From Pelargonium cotyledonis (lineage: Eukaryota > Streptophyta > Magnoliopsida > Geraniales > Geraniaceae), in assembly GCA_036897625.1 (NCBI GenBank), contig JAYMTA010000140.1, positions 1 to 37,722 on the forward strand: DNA of 37,722 bases. The letters run 5' to 3'. Below the pieces are notes generated by a model that ran no database searches, was not told the DNA's origin, and saw only the letters and a list, made by a program, of their open reading frames with translations. The position numbers and the translations under genes were made by a program. Below are positions 1 through 10,900 of the stretch, one piece after another (the first letter of the stretch is position 1; every line of letters starts with the position of its first letter).

Positions 1-983
1 TTCTTAGTTTTGAGTTTCTTAGATCCTAAATCGAGCCATATTTAGAACTGATTTGATATTAGATTGGATTTCAGTTTATATTTTGTTTCCTTTTCGGCTC
101 AACGGGGCTGGATCATGTTCTACTTTCTTTTTTTTTCGTCTTCTTTTCTGTTTTTTATCTGGAATTGCTTCTTTGATTCTTGTTGGATAAGCATTATGGA
201 CAGAGAGATTTTTATAACGGGTTCTTTTGCTTTAATATTTGATAATGCCTGTTTGGTCTTGATTAGTTAGTTTTCCTGTGTGTGTGTTTTTTTTTATTTA
301 AATTATTAATCATGTGTTTTGAGAATTTAAATTTCTTCTGCATTTTTAGAGTTGTTATAATGCAATTTATGATGTGAATTTGGTTGTTGAAAAATGTGTG
401 GGGAGTGAGGAATGCAGAATGCTTATTCTAAATCCATTAATGCTCTGTTAGGATTCTTGGATTGATTTGAAATTGTATTTGAGCCAAATTTCACTCAAAT
501 CTAATAGGATTCAAAACATGCCTACAATGTAAAATTTCAAATGACAACTCCTTCCTTGTTGTTTGAAATTCTATATTTTCCTTAACATTATATCTGTATT
601 TGAGGTGCCACATTTCAAATTATGAATTTCAAATCAATTCAAGAATCCAAACACAACCTAATTCTAGTTTCCCAGTTTATGGGTTTTCAAATGTTAACTC
701 TCGTTGTTCCAAATTTTGGACGGGTTGTGTGTTTGAGTTCTGCACATATGTCTATACCATTGAAATTGGTTTTGATACACCAAGGTAGACATCTCATAGG
801 TTGTAGTTGTTGTAGTTTCAACATGTAATTATTTTGTTTTCTTATAATGGAGCCTAATCTTCCTGCCGTCTTTTCCTTTTGGATGAATGGCAGATAGCAT
901 GTTGGTGTGTGGGGATTGACTGAACTCTTTGCAAGATGATAATGGTGCAATTGTTTTCACTTGCATAAAACAAGAGGAACATA
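1..983 (+). other. Upstream and 5' leader region of the CFK1-like gene
   Basis: AT-rich non-coding DNA ahead of the first gene. A pyrimidine-rich stretch followed by CAG at 891-893 looks like a 3' splice site, so the leader exon probably runs from about 894 to the ATG at 984, with a 5' UTR intron to its left. I see no donor inside the window, so the intron may begin before position 1. The short open frames here have no recognisable protein character. The one structured object is the inverted-repeat element at 441-658. The intron call is inference from the splice-site sequence only. Confidence 0.45.
441..658. mobile_element. Tourist-like MITE, 218 bp, TAA target duplication
   Basis: The two ends form an inverted repeat of about 34 bases, of which about 29 match without gaps. 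The inner 24 bases (451-474 and 625-648) differ at only one position. The element is flanked on both sides by TAA (438-440 and 659-661). Short size, terminal inverted repeats, no coding capacity and a 3-bp TAA/TTA duplication are the hallmarks of PIF/Harbinger-type (Tourist-like) miniature elements. It probably lies in the leader intron of the downstream F-box gene. The class assignment rests on structure, not on a database match. Confidence 0.75.
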
Positions 984-2711
984 ATGATTTCTGAAGAACT
1001 AACTGAAGACAAATCTCTACAGCAAGATTTTGAGGCGTTGAGTGTGTCGAAACGTCTGGTCAGAAGTGTTAGTCAGAAGTGGAGGAAGAAGAATAAAAAA
1101 GTTGAAGGGAAGGAAGATACTAATGCGAGAGGGCTTTCCCTGAAATGTCTTACATTGTATGGTAGGGGTTGGGGTTGCAAAGTAGGCGCTGACACGGGTG
1201 AAGACTTAGGGGATCCAGGTGGCAGAAGGAGGTCAAGTGCCAGTGAAGAAGGTAAGGGATACAACATGTTCTGTGGTGCTGAGGAAACTGGGGTTGATTG
1301 CTTTTCGTATGGAGTGAAGGATAAGTTTTGGAGGAGAAATAATACAAAGGATCTGGAACTTGAATATGGATTGCACATATTTCTTCCAGATGACATTCTG
1401 GAAATGTGCTTGGTCAGGCTTCCATTGACCAGTCTCATGAATGCCCGCCTGGTGTGCAAGAAATGGAGGTTCCTGACTACTACTACTTGGTTCTTACAGA
1501 TGAGGAGGGAAGGTTTGCATCAAAGTCCATGGTTGTTTCTGTTTGGTGCTGTTAAAGATGGTTTTTGCTCTAGCGAAATACATGCTCTGGATGTGTCTCT
1601 TAATCAATGGCATAAAATTGATGCTCGAATTCTTAAAGGAAGGTTCATGTTTTCTGTTGCAAGTATCCAAGATGATGTTTACATAGTGGGAGGTTGCTCT
1701 AGCTTGACCAACTTTGGGAGGGTAGATAGGAGCTCATTCAAGACACACAAAGGTGTCATGGCATTTAGCCCCTTGACTAAATCTTGGCGTAAAGTTGCAT
1801 CTATGAAGTATGCAAGATCGTCACCTATTTTAGGATGTTATGACGTCAATTCAGATTTTTCAATCATTCAAAATCAGCAGTATCATCAAGATAGGCGTTT
1901 CCCCAGGTCACGGGTTGGTGGTGTATCAGATGTTTATGAGGATCCACACAGGCTATCACTGAGACGTCAGCACAGAAGTGCTTTTGGTGAAATTGACACG
2001 TCATTGTTGTCCAATAGAAATTCATGCAAGTTTATCAGGCAAAAAGGTAATCAGTCGCGCACAAAGAGTTGTAGAAGGTTTGTGCTAATTGCTGTGGGAG
2101 GTATTGGATCCTGGGATGAGCCTTTGGATTCTGGGGAAATCTATGATCCAATGTCAAATAAATGGATGGAAATCCAGAGGTTGCCTGTAGATTTAGGGAT
2201 TGTTTGTTCTGGGGTTGTTTGCAATGGGATGTTCTATGTTTATTCTGAGAATGATAAGCTGGCAGGATATGATATAGAAAGGGGCTTCTGGATTGGAGTG
2301 CAAACAACTCCATTCCCTCCTCGTGTTCATGAGTACTACCCAAAACTTGTTTCATGTAATGGTAGGTTGTTGGTGCTTTCTGTTTCCTGGTGCGAAGGGG
2401 ATGGTCGAATAGGCAGGAGAAACAAGGCTGTCAGAAAAGTATGGGAGCTAGATCTCGAGTATCTTACCTGGACCGAGGTATCAATACATCCTGATGCTCC
2501 GATGGACTGGAATGCTGCATTTGTATCAGATAGAAACCTAATTTTTGGAGTTGAAATGTTCAAAATATTCGGCCAAGTGTTGGACTTCCTTACTGTATGC
2601 AATGTGTCTGATGTTGAAACAAACTGGAGTCATATTTCAAGGAATCGCATGGCTCCTGCATTGGATGCTTCTTTGTTCATGACCAAGCAAATGGCTGTGA
2701 TACATCTGTAA
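984..2711 (+). CDS. CFK1: F-box/kelch-repeat protein, CFK1-like (At5g42350 type)
   Basis: A single uninterrupted frame of 575 residues. The basic N-terminus (about 1-40, VSKRLVRSVSQKWRKKNKK) is followed by an F-box at about 131-175 (LPDDILEMCLVRLPLTSLM, then ARLVCKKWR), which in this family binds SKP1 of an SCF ubiquitin ligase. The C-terminal half carries kelch-type blades with the diagnostic hydrophobic-GG motif, for example VYIVGG at 232-237 and VLIAVGG at 367-373, with DPMSNKW typical of blade ends. These propellers recognise substrates. The length and N-terminus fit Arabidopsis CFK1 (COP9-interacting F-box kelch, about 560 residues), which is linked to hypocotyl growth and to turnover of the DNA methyltransferase DRM2. 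The ATG at 984 is chosen because it begins this conserved N-terminus. I am sure of F-box/kelch; orthology to CFK1 is from remembered similarity. Confidence 0.9.
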   Translation: MISEELTEDKSLQQDFEALSVSKRLVRSVSQKWRKKNKKVEGKEDTNARGLSLKCLTLYGRGWGCKVGADTGEDLGDPGGRRRSSASEEGKGYNMFCGAEETGVDCFSYGVKDKFWRRNNTKDLELEYGLHIFLPDDILEMCLVRLPLTSLMNARLVCKKWRFLTTTTWFLQMRREGLHQSPWLFLFGAVKDGFCSSEIHALDVSLNQWHKIDARILKGRFMFSVASIQDDVYIVGGCSSLTNFGRVDRSSFKTHKGVMAFSPLTKSWRKVASMKYARSSPILGCYDVNSDFSIIQNQQYHQDRRFPRSRVGGVSDVYEDPHRLSLRRQHRSAFGEIDTSLLSNRNSCKFIRQKGNQSRTKSCRRFVLIAVGGIGSWDEPLDSGEIYDPMSNKWMEIQRLPVDLGIVCSGVVCNGMFYVYSENDKLAGYDIERGFWIGVQTTPFPPRVHEYYPKLVSCNGRLLVLSVSWCEGDGRIGRRNKAVRKVWELDLEYLTWTEVSIHPDAPMDWNAAFVSDRNLIFGVEMFKIFGQVLDFLTVCNVSDVETNWSHISRNRMAPALDASLFMTKQMAVIHL

Positions 2712-3071
2712 GGTTCTTGGTAATATTGCGGCTCATGCAGAAGGTTGTAGACATCTATCAGCATCCATGACGAGATTCTGAACAGCAGTATGTGAATTCT
2801 AACCGTATTGAATTATTTTGATGCCATCGCCATCCATTTGCAGCTTGATGGCTACCTCTGTTCTCGGTTTGTTGTTTGGATTCTTGTTCAGAAATCAAGA
2901 GAAGAGGTACAGTTCAGTTTGCTTGTGTATCTTGTTATTTGTTCACCATGATTCAACAAATTGATTTTGTATTTATGACATATGCTCATTTCAAAACAAA
3001 TATTGAGTTCTTGGATCATCCCATTTAATTTGTTGCCTTTTAACATTCATGTATATTGTTGAGCTGACACT

Positions 3072-3265
3072 GTATATGGAGCACATACATAGCTATCAAA
3101 CTAATATAGTATACTAGCACCATAGCTTTTGATAGCAACAACGTGCAAAATAGTAGTGGGAGAAGTTTTGCAAGTCCCACAAGAACATGAACAAGCTAGC
3201 ATTCAATTGTTGAATCATTGTTATCAATTAGATGGAATAGATCATTACAATGTCTTCCGAGACCC
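3072..3265 (-). pseudogene. Decayed fragment of a PUB43/44 U-box ligase gene
   Basis: This stretch aligns along most of its length with 16476-16663 in the last exon of the U-box gene 13 kb to the right, in the same orientation. Shared blocks include agcttttgatagca, agtagtgggagaa, gcattcaatt and aattagatgga. The matching part encodes roughly residues 409-472 of the ARM-repeat region. Several small insertions and deletions break the frame and no U-box is present, so it cannot make a working protein. Because the parent region lies inside one exon, I cannot tell a retrocopy from a DNA-level duplication. It stops close to a LINE-like tail. Confidence 0.75.
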
Positions 3266-3299
3266 CCTTGAAGATTAGAAGACACAATACTAAACGTTT

Positions 3300-3451
3300 C
3301 TTTCTTAGTTTTCTCTTTGGGTGCGTGGCCTAGGTCCCCTTTTTGGCTTCAGCCTGGTCGCCTTTGACTTGTTTTTGTACTTTGTACTTTCTCGTTTTTG
3401 GGTGTTTAATAATATGAAGTACCGATTGCTTATAAAAAAAAAATAAAAAAA
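3300..3451 (+). mobile_element. Probable truncated LINE 3' end with poly(A) tail
   Basis: A T/G-rich stretch (ttggcttcagcctggtcg, then ctttctcgtttttgggtgtt) followed by aatatgaag and a run of A broken by one T (3434-3451) resembles the 3' untranslated end of plant L1-type retrotransposons. No reverse-transcriptase frame is present, so it would be a heavily 5'-truncated copy. I could not find a clear target-site duplication. An old processed transcript with a poly(A) tail is the main alternative. Confidence 0.4.
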
Positions 3452-3563
3452 GCACCTTGAGCATCTTCAAAGGACAAAGATCACGAAATACGCCTTGAAT
3501 ATTGTAGACTAACATGAAGACTACCTTAGAGATATTCGAAGAAAGAGTACTCATGTTTTTTCC

Positions 3564-3917
3564 TTCGGTTCTTAGACAACTTGAAGATCATGGGCAAATG
3601 CGAAGAAGAAGTTGGAATTTTGAAAAAATCTTCGAAAATTGAAAGGAATGCAATGAAGATTCATAGTATATTTACTCGTACTCCAATTGTAAAACGTTCT
3701 TGATAGTGAAACCAATAACTAATTTTTTTCATTCGGTTCTTAGACAACTTGAAGATCATGGGCAAATGCGAAGGATCATGGGCAAATGCGAAGAAGAACT
3801 TGGAGTTTTGAAAAAATCTTCGAAAACTGAAAGGAATGCAATGAAGATTTATAGTATATTTACTCGTACTCCATCAATTGTAAAACGTTTTTGACAGTGG
3901 AATCAATAACCAATTGA
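3564..3917 (+). repeat. Two-copy tandem duplication with a nested short duplication
   Basis: The first unit (3564-3731, about 168 bp) is repeated directly in the second (3732-3917), starting with ttcggttcttagacaactt and running through gtatatttactcgtactcc to a shared cataa/ccaa end, with only scattered changes. The second unit also repeats a roughly 20-base block (gatcatgggcaaatgcgaag) that is single in the first. I do not recognise the sequence. Each unit has a short open frame, but the frames differ and have no known motif. Confidence 0.8.
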
Positions 3918-4752
3918 TGGGGTATATCCTCACGCCCTGAGACAGGAAACAATTTGTTGATGTCGTCCAACATGTTTTGTAGATCTAAAATCATGTTTCA
4001 CTTAATTCATATTCGGACTTTTGTTCGTCTAGGTTCGTATGTGAGTCGTCTCCTACAAAAGAACTCACGTTAAATGAGCATCAGTGCGTTGCACTAGAAT
4101 TTACCTTTGGTATAATTGTAAGTTAATCATACTTAACGATTGTAACTCACAATTATCTGAGAAAATTGTTTTATACTTCACGAGAAACTATAATTATGAT
4201 TGATGGAGAGTATTTAGGGAATGTAATGTGAACGAAAAACTTTCAGATGTGTCAAATTTGATAGGTGTGGGTTCAATTGGGTCTTGGGTCGAGTTTTGTG
4301 CATTTTGGATTAGATCATGTGGATTGCGGATGAGCTATAAGTTGTGTTTGACTGTTAAAATGGACCCAAAATTTAAGTATCATTATATACACATTATCCG
4401 TAATCCATGCATATATTTTTTTTAAATAGACACGTATTTTGATACCAAAATGCAAGTGAAACATGATATTTATTTTAAAATAAATACACATTGTAATATG
4501 AACAATGACCGACCCATCTATTCATCCAACCCGTCCAATTAGTGTTGGCAATTTAGGCCCGAACCTGTGAGTCAACCCCTAAATTCATGGGTCTGGGTGA
4601 GATTGGTGTGACTCGAAGTCTATTCAGTCCAGTATTTTTTTGGTTGGGTCAAGCCAACCAGTTGGGTGTTCGGGCACCCACTTAAACATAAAGACACTGA
4701 CTTGACTATCTCATCACCACTGATTCACTCCACGTTTGCTGCAATGCACTCT

Positions 4753-4761
4753 TTAGGGTTT
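4753..4761 (+). promoter_or_regulatory. telo-box in the BMS1 promoter/leader
   Basis: A perfect TTAGGGTTT (complement AAACCCTAA) lies 204 bases ahead of the BMS1 ATG. In plants this telomere-like box is enriched near the transcription start of genes for ribosomal proteins and ribosome assembly, where it works with other elements to tie expression to growth. Its place here fits the gene's role. Activity is inferred from motif and position only. Confidence 0.6.
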
Positions 4762-4964
4762 AAGGTTTTGTAGGAAAAATAAAATTTAAAAGCGTAGGGC
4801 ATACACCAGTTCGGCTCCTCTGCCTCCACCTTGTTCAGCCACCATAGCGCCGGCGGCGGATTATTCCAGTTGCTCGGCCACCACGGACCGCCGCCACGGT
4901 CACAAGCTGGTCCTCCCGGAGCAAGACACATCACAATCAATCTTCCAGTAGGATTTTGTTGAGT

Positions 4965-7900
4965 ATGGCTGATTCTGGTAATCAGGATCGGTCGCATAAA
5001 GCTCACAGAACTAGCAAGTCTGGTGCGTCTGCCAAGAAGAAGGGAAAGCCCAGTAAGAAGCAGGATGGTGGTGACAATTCAGAGGCCCGAAAGCAAAACC
5101 CCAAGGTTTGCTATCTGTTTGATTGTTTTGTTGGAGTATACAGTGCCGGAATCCATATTTTTGCATTTACTAAGTTTTCAATGCCAATGTTTGTATGTTA
5201 GGCATTTGCATTTAATTCCAACACAAAAGCCAAGCGTCTGCAATCTCGTTCTGTTGAGAAAGAACAGCGCAAGCTTCGTGTTCCCACCATTGACCGGACC
5301 TATGGGGAACCAGCCCCTTATGTTGTTGTGGTCCACGGACCTCCCCAGGTATATTAAAATTCTTTTGTCGTTAGAACAAGCTGGTGAGTAGTGATTATTT
5401 GTGGGTTGATAACATGGTATCACAATTGTTGGTTTTAGGTTGGGAAGTCTCTGCTGATAAAATCACTCATAAAGCATTACACAAGGCATAATTTACCGGA
5501 AGTTAGAGGCCCGATTACTATTGTATCAGGTTTGTAGTTTTGCTTCAATGCTTCTCACTTAAGTAGATCCTATGTTGCATAGACACGGGAAACACATGAC
5601 ACAAGTATGACGTTGACATACAATTTTAAAAAATCATAGACATGGATACACTAAGAGTGGTAAATGATAATTTACATTTGCTATATTAGTGCAATGTGTT
5701 TTAGAGTGTCAAATAATTTCAATCAATTCATTTTTAGAAAAAAAAAAGGGATACATAAGGTGTCAAACACTTGTCCAGTTATAAGCATAACTAAAAATGG
5801 GCCTGTGTAAAATCAAGTGTCCGAAGAGTTTTCGAGAGTCCCATGATGTGTATCTGGTATGTTGAGAAGATGAGAGTGTTCGTGCATCATTGAGTTTATT
5901 AATAACCAGTTAGGACTATTATAGATTTGAGGTGTATTAAGCAGTTATTCTCGAGACCATAGCTTCCTTCTCTTATTAGCACATTGTTCATAGTTTCTTG
6001 CCCTCACATGCATAAATTATATACTCTCTACAGTGGTTTTGTTGAAGTCCTCACTTCTTAGATTTTTGGTTATATAGATTATATACATGCATGTAGGGGC
6101 AGGATCAAGTGACTCATGGTGCAAACTGCTTATTACATGTTAAATAAAATTTAATATCATTATATTTTTCCATACTACCTGCTAGTTAGGTTTGCAAACC
6201 TGTTGGTGAAAACTATCTATCCATATAGTATTCTAGGAGTTTTAATTTTTTTCTTGTCAAAACTTCAGACCAATTTATATGTATGAAGTGATGCTTTGTT
6301 TTATGCTCACCCTCTTTTATCATATGATCACATCAAAGTGACACTTGTTCTACATGTGTATCAATAAGCCTAAAATATTAGTGATTTCATGTAGATGCTT
6401 GATTAGACCCTGATATGGTTTTATATAAAATATCATACATTAATTTATAGTTGTGAATAGTTCTTTTAGTGTATCGTTTTCTTAATTGTGTTATTGAATA
6501 TGCTAGGTAAGCAAAGGCGGTTACAGTTTGTGGAATGTCCTAATGATATTAACGGCATGATCGATGCTGCAAAGTTTGCCGATTTAGCTTTGCTTCTCAT
6601 AGATGGAAGTTATGGTTTTGAAATGGTAAGATATTATTGTTCATAACATTTTTTTTTACATGAAACTTTGGAAGTAATAATAAAATCTGTGCTCTAGTTG
6701 GAAGCTGGCTGTGAATTCAACCTTTGCAGTTTTGTCTATTATAATTTTATTTGTACATTTCAACTTTCAAGATGTATAGTTTTACCTATTTGTTTCCAGA
6801 TTATTGAATAACTGTCTTAAATATTTAAGCCACCCTTTTTATCTGGGTGTTTTTTTTTTTGTTACTGAGGCTGTTTCCCTATTTTGTTAGTAATAAGTAC
6901 TGCTTTTCAGTTTCTGATGGATTCACCAATTTTTACGTTTAGTTGTTCTCTCTTCCGTTATTCCTTAAAGGGTTGTTAAGTTGTATGTTCTGATTTTTAT
7001 ACCTGCATGTTTGTGCTTTGACAGGAAACTTTTGAATTTCTTAATATATTGCAAGTTCATGGCTTCCCGAAGGTTATGGGTGTTCTTACACATCTTGATA
7101 AGTTCAGTGATGTGAAGAAACTGAAAAAAACAAAGCAGCGTCTCAAGCATCGTTTCTGGACTGAAATATATGATGGAGCAAAATTATTTTATTTATCTGG
7201 TCTTATACATGGAAAGTAAGTACATTCTCAGGGACGTGATGTATAAAAACTAGAGGCATCTCTACGAGATCACACTTGATTTATTTATTTTACATTGAAC
7301 AGGTATGCTAAGCGTGAAATTCACAATCTGGCACGATTTATTTCCGTTATGAAATTTCATCCATTGTCATGGAGAGCTGCTCATCCTTATATTTTAGTAG
7401 ATCGTTTTGAAGACGTAACTCCTCCCGAGAAAGTGCGTATGGATAGCAAGTGTGATAGAAATGTCACACTTTATGGTTATTTGCGAGGTTGCAATATGAA
7501 AAAAGGAACTAAGGTATGTATTTATAGTTATTGCATGACTTCTTTGTGATCTGTATTTGTATGAAACTAGATTTTCAAGAGTAGTTTAGGAGTGATGTTC
7601 TTAAACATTTGGAACTTTGTAAATAATTGTTCTTCTAGAGTTATATTTATTGGTCTACCATCTAAAGTGATTAGACTAGTAGTCAACTAAATTACATGTG
7701 ACACAGAATATTGTCTACTTGTTCATGTTCATATTTATAATGACTGCATATTAGGATTCTTATCTATATTCAGAAAAGTTTGGTTTGGCTCATAGGAAGA
7801 GAAATAGCTTTGCTGCTAGTTCTTACGTGTAAAATACAGTTATGACTTAATATTTTATATTATTTTGCAATTCATCGCACCACAATAAAGTAGTTTTGGC

Positions 7901-10900
7901 TTCTGACATTAACCACTTCTGCACTGAGGCTGGCTTTTTGCTCGGAGCAGACATAAGCATAATGTTGAGATCTAATGCTGTTTGAAACATATCCTTGGTT
8001 GTATTTGTGAGGATCATACTTTTGTTACTACAATCATAATGTTGAGATCTTATACTGTTTGTAAATCAGGTGCATATTGCTGGTGTTGGTGATTACAGTT
8101 TGGCCAGTATTACAGGATTACCTGATCCATGCCCCTTACCGTCAGCTGCAAAAAAGAAGGGACTTCGTGATAAGGAGAAACTATTTTATGCACCCATGTC
8201 TGGCCTTGGGGATCTCTTATATGATAAGGATGCTGTCTACATAAACATAAATGACCATTTGGTTCAATTTTCTAAACCTGATGATGAAAGTGGGGGAGGG
8301 ACTCAGAAAGGTTATTTTCAGTTCGTTGTTTTACAGATTCTATTTGTTTGACTTTTCAGTAGAATGATACTTTCAAATCTGTCTTTTGTTCATTGGAGTG
8401 GAAAAAAAATGTCACCTTTGATTTTCTTTTATTTCTTTAACAATAGTGGTGAATTATGCGAACAAGACTTGTAGGAATCACCTATCTTTTCTTCCTCCAT
8501 GCGTTAGCTCTCTCTAAAAAAATATTTTTCTGTTTTAATAGGGAAGGACCAAGATGTAGGCGAGGTTTTGGTGAAATCACTTCAAAATATGAAATATTCG
8601 GTTGATGAGAAGTTAAATAACAGCTTCATTAACCTTTTCGGCCATCAGCGTAATGCATCATCAAAAGCTCTAGGTGATGCAAATGATACTCGTGAAGCTG
8701 TACAGTCAGGTGAAGACAGTGGTGGTGAGGATCTGGATGATTCAGAATCATCATCAGATGATGATGTTCATGAACATGAAATGATTAAAAGTTCTGGTGA
8801 CACTTCAGAGCAGCAACATCTTAATGATGATAAATTGAAGGAACATGTTGAATTACATAATGGAAGGATGAGAAGAAAAGCTATCTTTGGAAGTAAAATT
8901 GAGAATGATGTTCTTGAGGTAATTTATGCTAATTGACATTGCATTTATGGACTTAGTTTGTTACTGGACAATGTTTGTTATTTATTTATTTATTTTTCTC
9001 CAAAGAGTTGTTTAATTTAGCACTCTCTTAGAAACTACTAGTTGCCGAATTTTTTTTAGAACTTGTATATTCATAGCATAAAAGGTTTAGCACTTGTTCT
9101 TGTTGCTTTGCCCTATTTGCATATAATAAGGATTTTAACTGTATGTGATATATACCTATATTGGGAAAAGTTCTGAAATTCTGTTTGCTATATTTAGCCG
9201 TGCTTACGTTTTAGAATATTCATTTTCTCCACAATTTATACATGACAGGATTCAGATGGAGATGATGAAGAGGAAGGTGAAGATGGAAACGAAGAGGATG
9301 ATGCTGATAGTCAGGCATCTTACGATACTGACAGTCCAGGACCAGATGAAGATGGTGATGAAAGTGACGGTAGATTCTTCTCGCTTAAACTGATCAAGTT
9401 GTATTTTCAATCATTTTGTTGAGTTTATGGCACCTGTTGCTTATTTACTGTGGCAAGCCAGATTTATCTTATGCAGTCTTCTAAAGATTTCCTTTTGTTT
9501 TTTTCTTGTGTTTTTGAATTGTTTGGGGTTATAGAGGATGATATTGGAAATGTTTCTAAGTGGAAAGAATCTTTGGTGGAGAGGACTACCTCAAGACGCA
9601 ATGTTAACCTCATGCAACTTGTATATGGGAGCTCATCATCTTCCTCAGCAACCACTACTAATGCAGCACAGGCTAGTAGCGATGATGAGGAGAGTGATGG
9701 AGATGACTTCTTCAAGCCAAAAGGAGAAGGAAAAAAGGTTTGTCTTAGTACATACTGCACCATTGTTGTTGCTTGACCTATACTGTAAAGTGTCCTTGTT
9801 TCCTGTGTAAGATGAATTTGCCTGAATAATCACGACTAACTTGATTTGTGCTCAATGTTGTGCTTCATTTATTGTAGAAATTAAGAGAGGGAACTGTTTT
9901 TGGAAATGTCAATTCCGAGGACTGTTCTAAATTTTCAAATATCTCAAACATAAAAAACTGGAAAGAGGAAGAACTTATTGAAAGTATTCGTGATCGTTTT
10001 GTCACTGGGGATTGGTCAAAAGCTGCTAGCAGAAATAAACTCTCAGACGCTAATGCTGAAGATGGTGAGACTAATGACGAAGATGATGACACTGTCTATG
10101 GTGATTTTGAAGATTTAGAAACAGGAGAGAAGCATGAAGGCCATCAAGCGGATGATAATCTCCACAAGGAAGACAAATCAGTAATTGAGGAGCGGAGGCG
10201 GAAAAAGCTTGCTCTTCGTGCAAAATTTGATGCTCAATATCCTTTATTTATAATCATGATAATGTTGTTTACTTCTTTACAAAGGGTCAATTCTCTTTCT
10301 CTCTCTATCTTGGTAGGGTGGTGGGAGGAGGGATTGTTGTTTGATGAAGTTGAAGCATTGTTGCATATTGGAAGTTTAATTAGTTTACTGTAGATGGAAT
10401 GTATGATTTTATTTTAGATTTATCTGCTTTCCCATGGGTGATATAAGATCCTTTTCTGTGACCTTAACTGTGATCTACGTATGAAGGATCTGAATCTCAG
10501 GATGAGGAAATTGATGAAGCAGATGGGACAAAGTTTCAGCGTGGCCAAGCCAATGAAGTCGGTTATGTTGACAAGGTAAACTTCTTTTTACTTGTAATTA
10601 TTTTGCAGAAGTATTTTTGCTAGTATGATGTGATATATTGTTACTCTTGCTTGGATCTTGCAGTTGAGGGAAGAGATAGAACTTCGAAAACAAATTAATA
10701 TAGCTGAGCTTAACGATCTTGATGAGGCTACTCGGTTGGAAGTAGAGGGATTCCGGACAGGGACTTATGTGAGATTGGAGGTTCATGATGTTCCCTTTGA
10801 GATGGTTGAACATTTTGACCCACACCATCCTACTTTGGTTGGAGGAATTGGTCTTGGGGAGGAAAATGTTGGATATATGCAGGTGTTTTCATTAATTCTT

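Larger units (their letters stand above)
2712..4964. other. Repeat-rich spacer between CFK1-like and BMS1 genes
   Basis: About 2.25 kb with no convincing intact gene. It begins with the CFK1-like 3' UTR. It then holds a decayed antisense piece of a PUB43/44 gene (3072-3265), a probable LINE 3' tail (about 3300-3451), a two-copy tandem duplication (3564-3917), and roughly 800 bp of AT-rich sequence in which I see nothing identifiable. The last 200 bp, from about 4740, form the BMS1 promoter and leader, with a telo-box. Small open frames in the duplication look like chance or degraded sequence. Confidence 0.6.

Noticed and set aside
1073..1459. 128-codon minus-strand frame inside the CFK1-like gene
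   Set aside because: Antisense of a well-conserved coding sequence; composition is not protein-like.
4540..4680. ggcccg and tgggt-rich stretch upstream of BMS1
   Set aside because: None of the sites is a proper TGGGCC/T Site II element, and the stretch shows no clear repeat structure.
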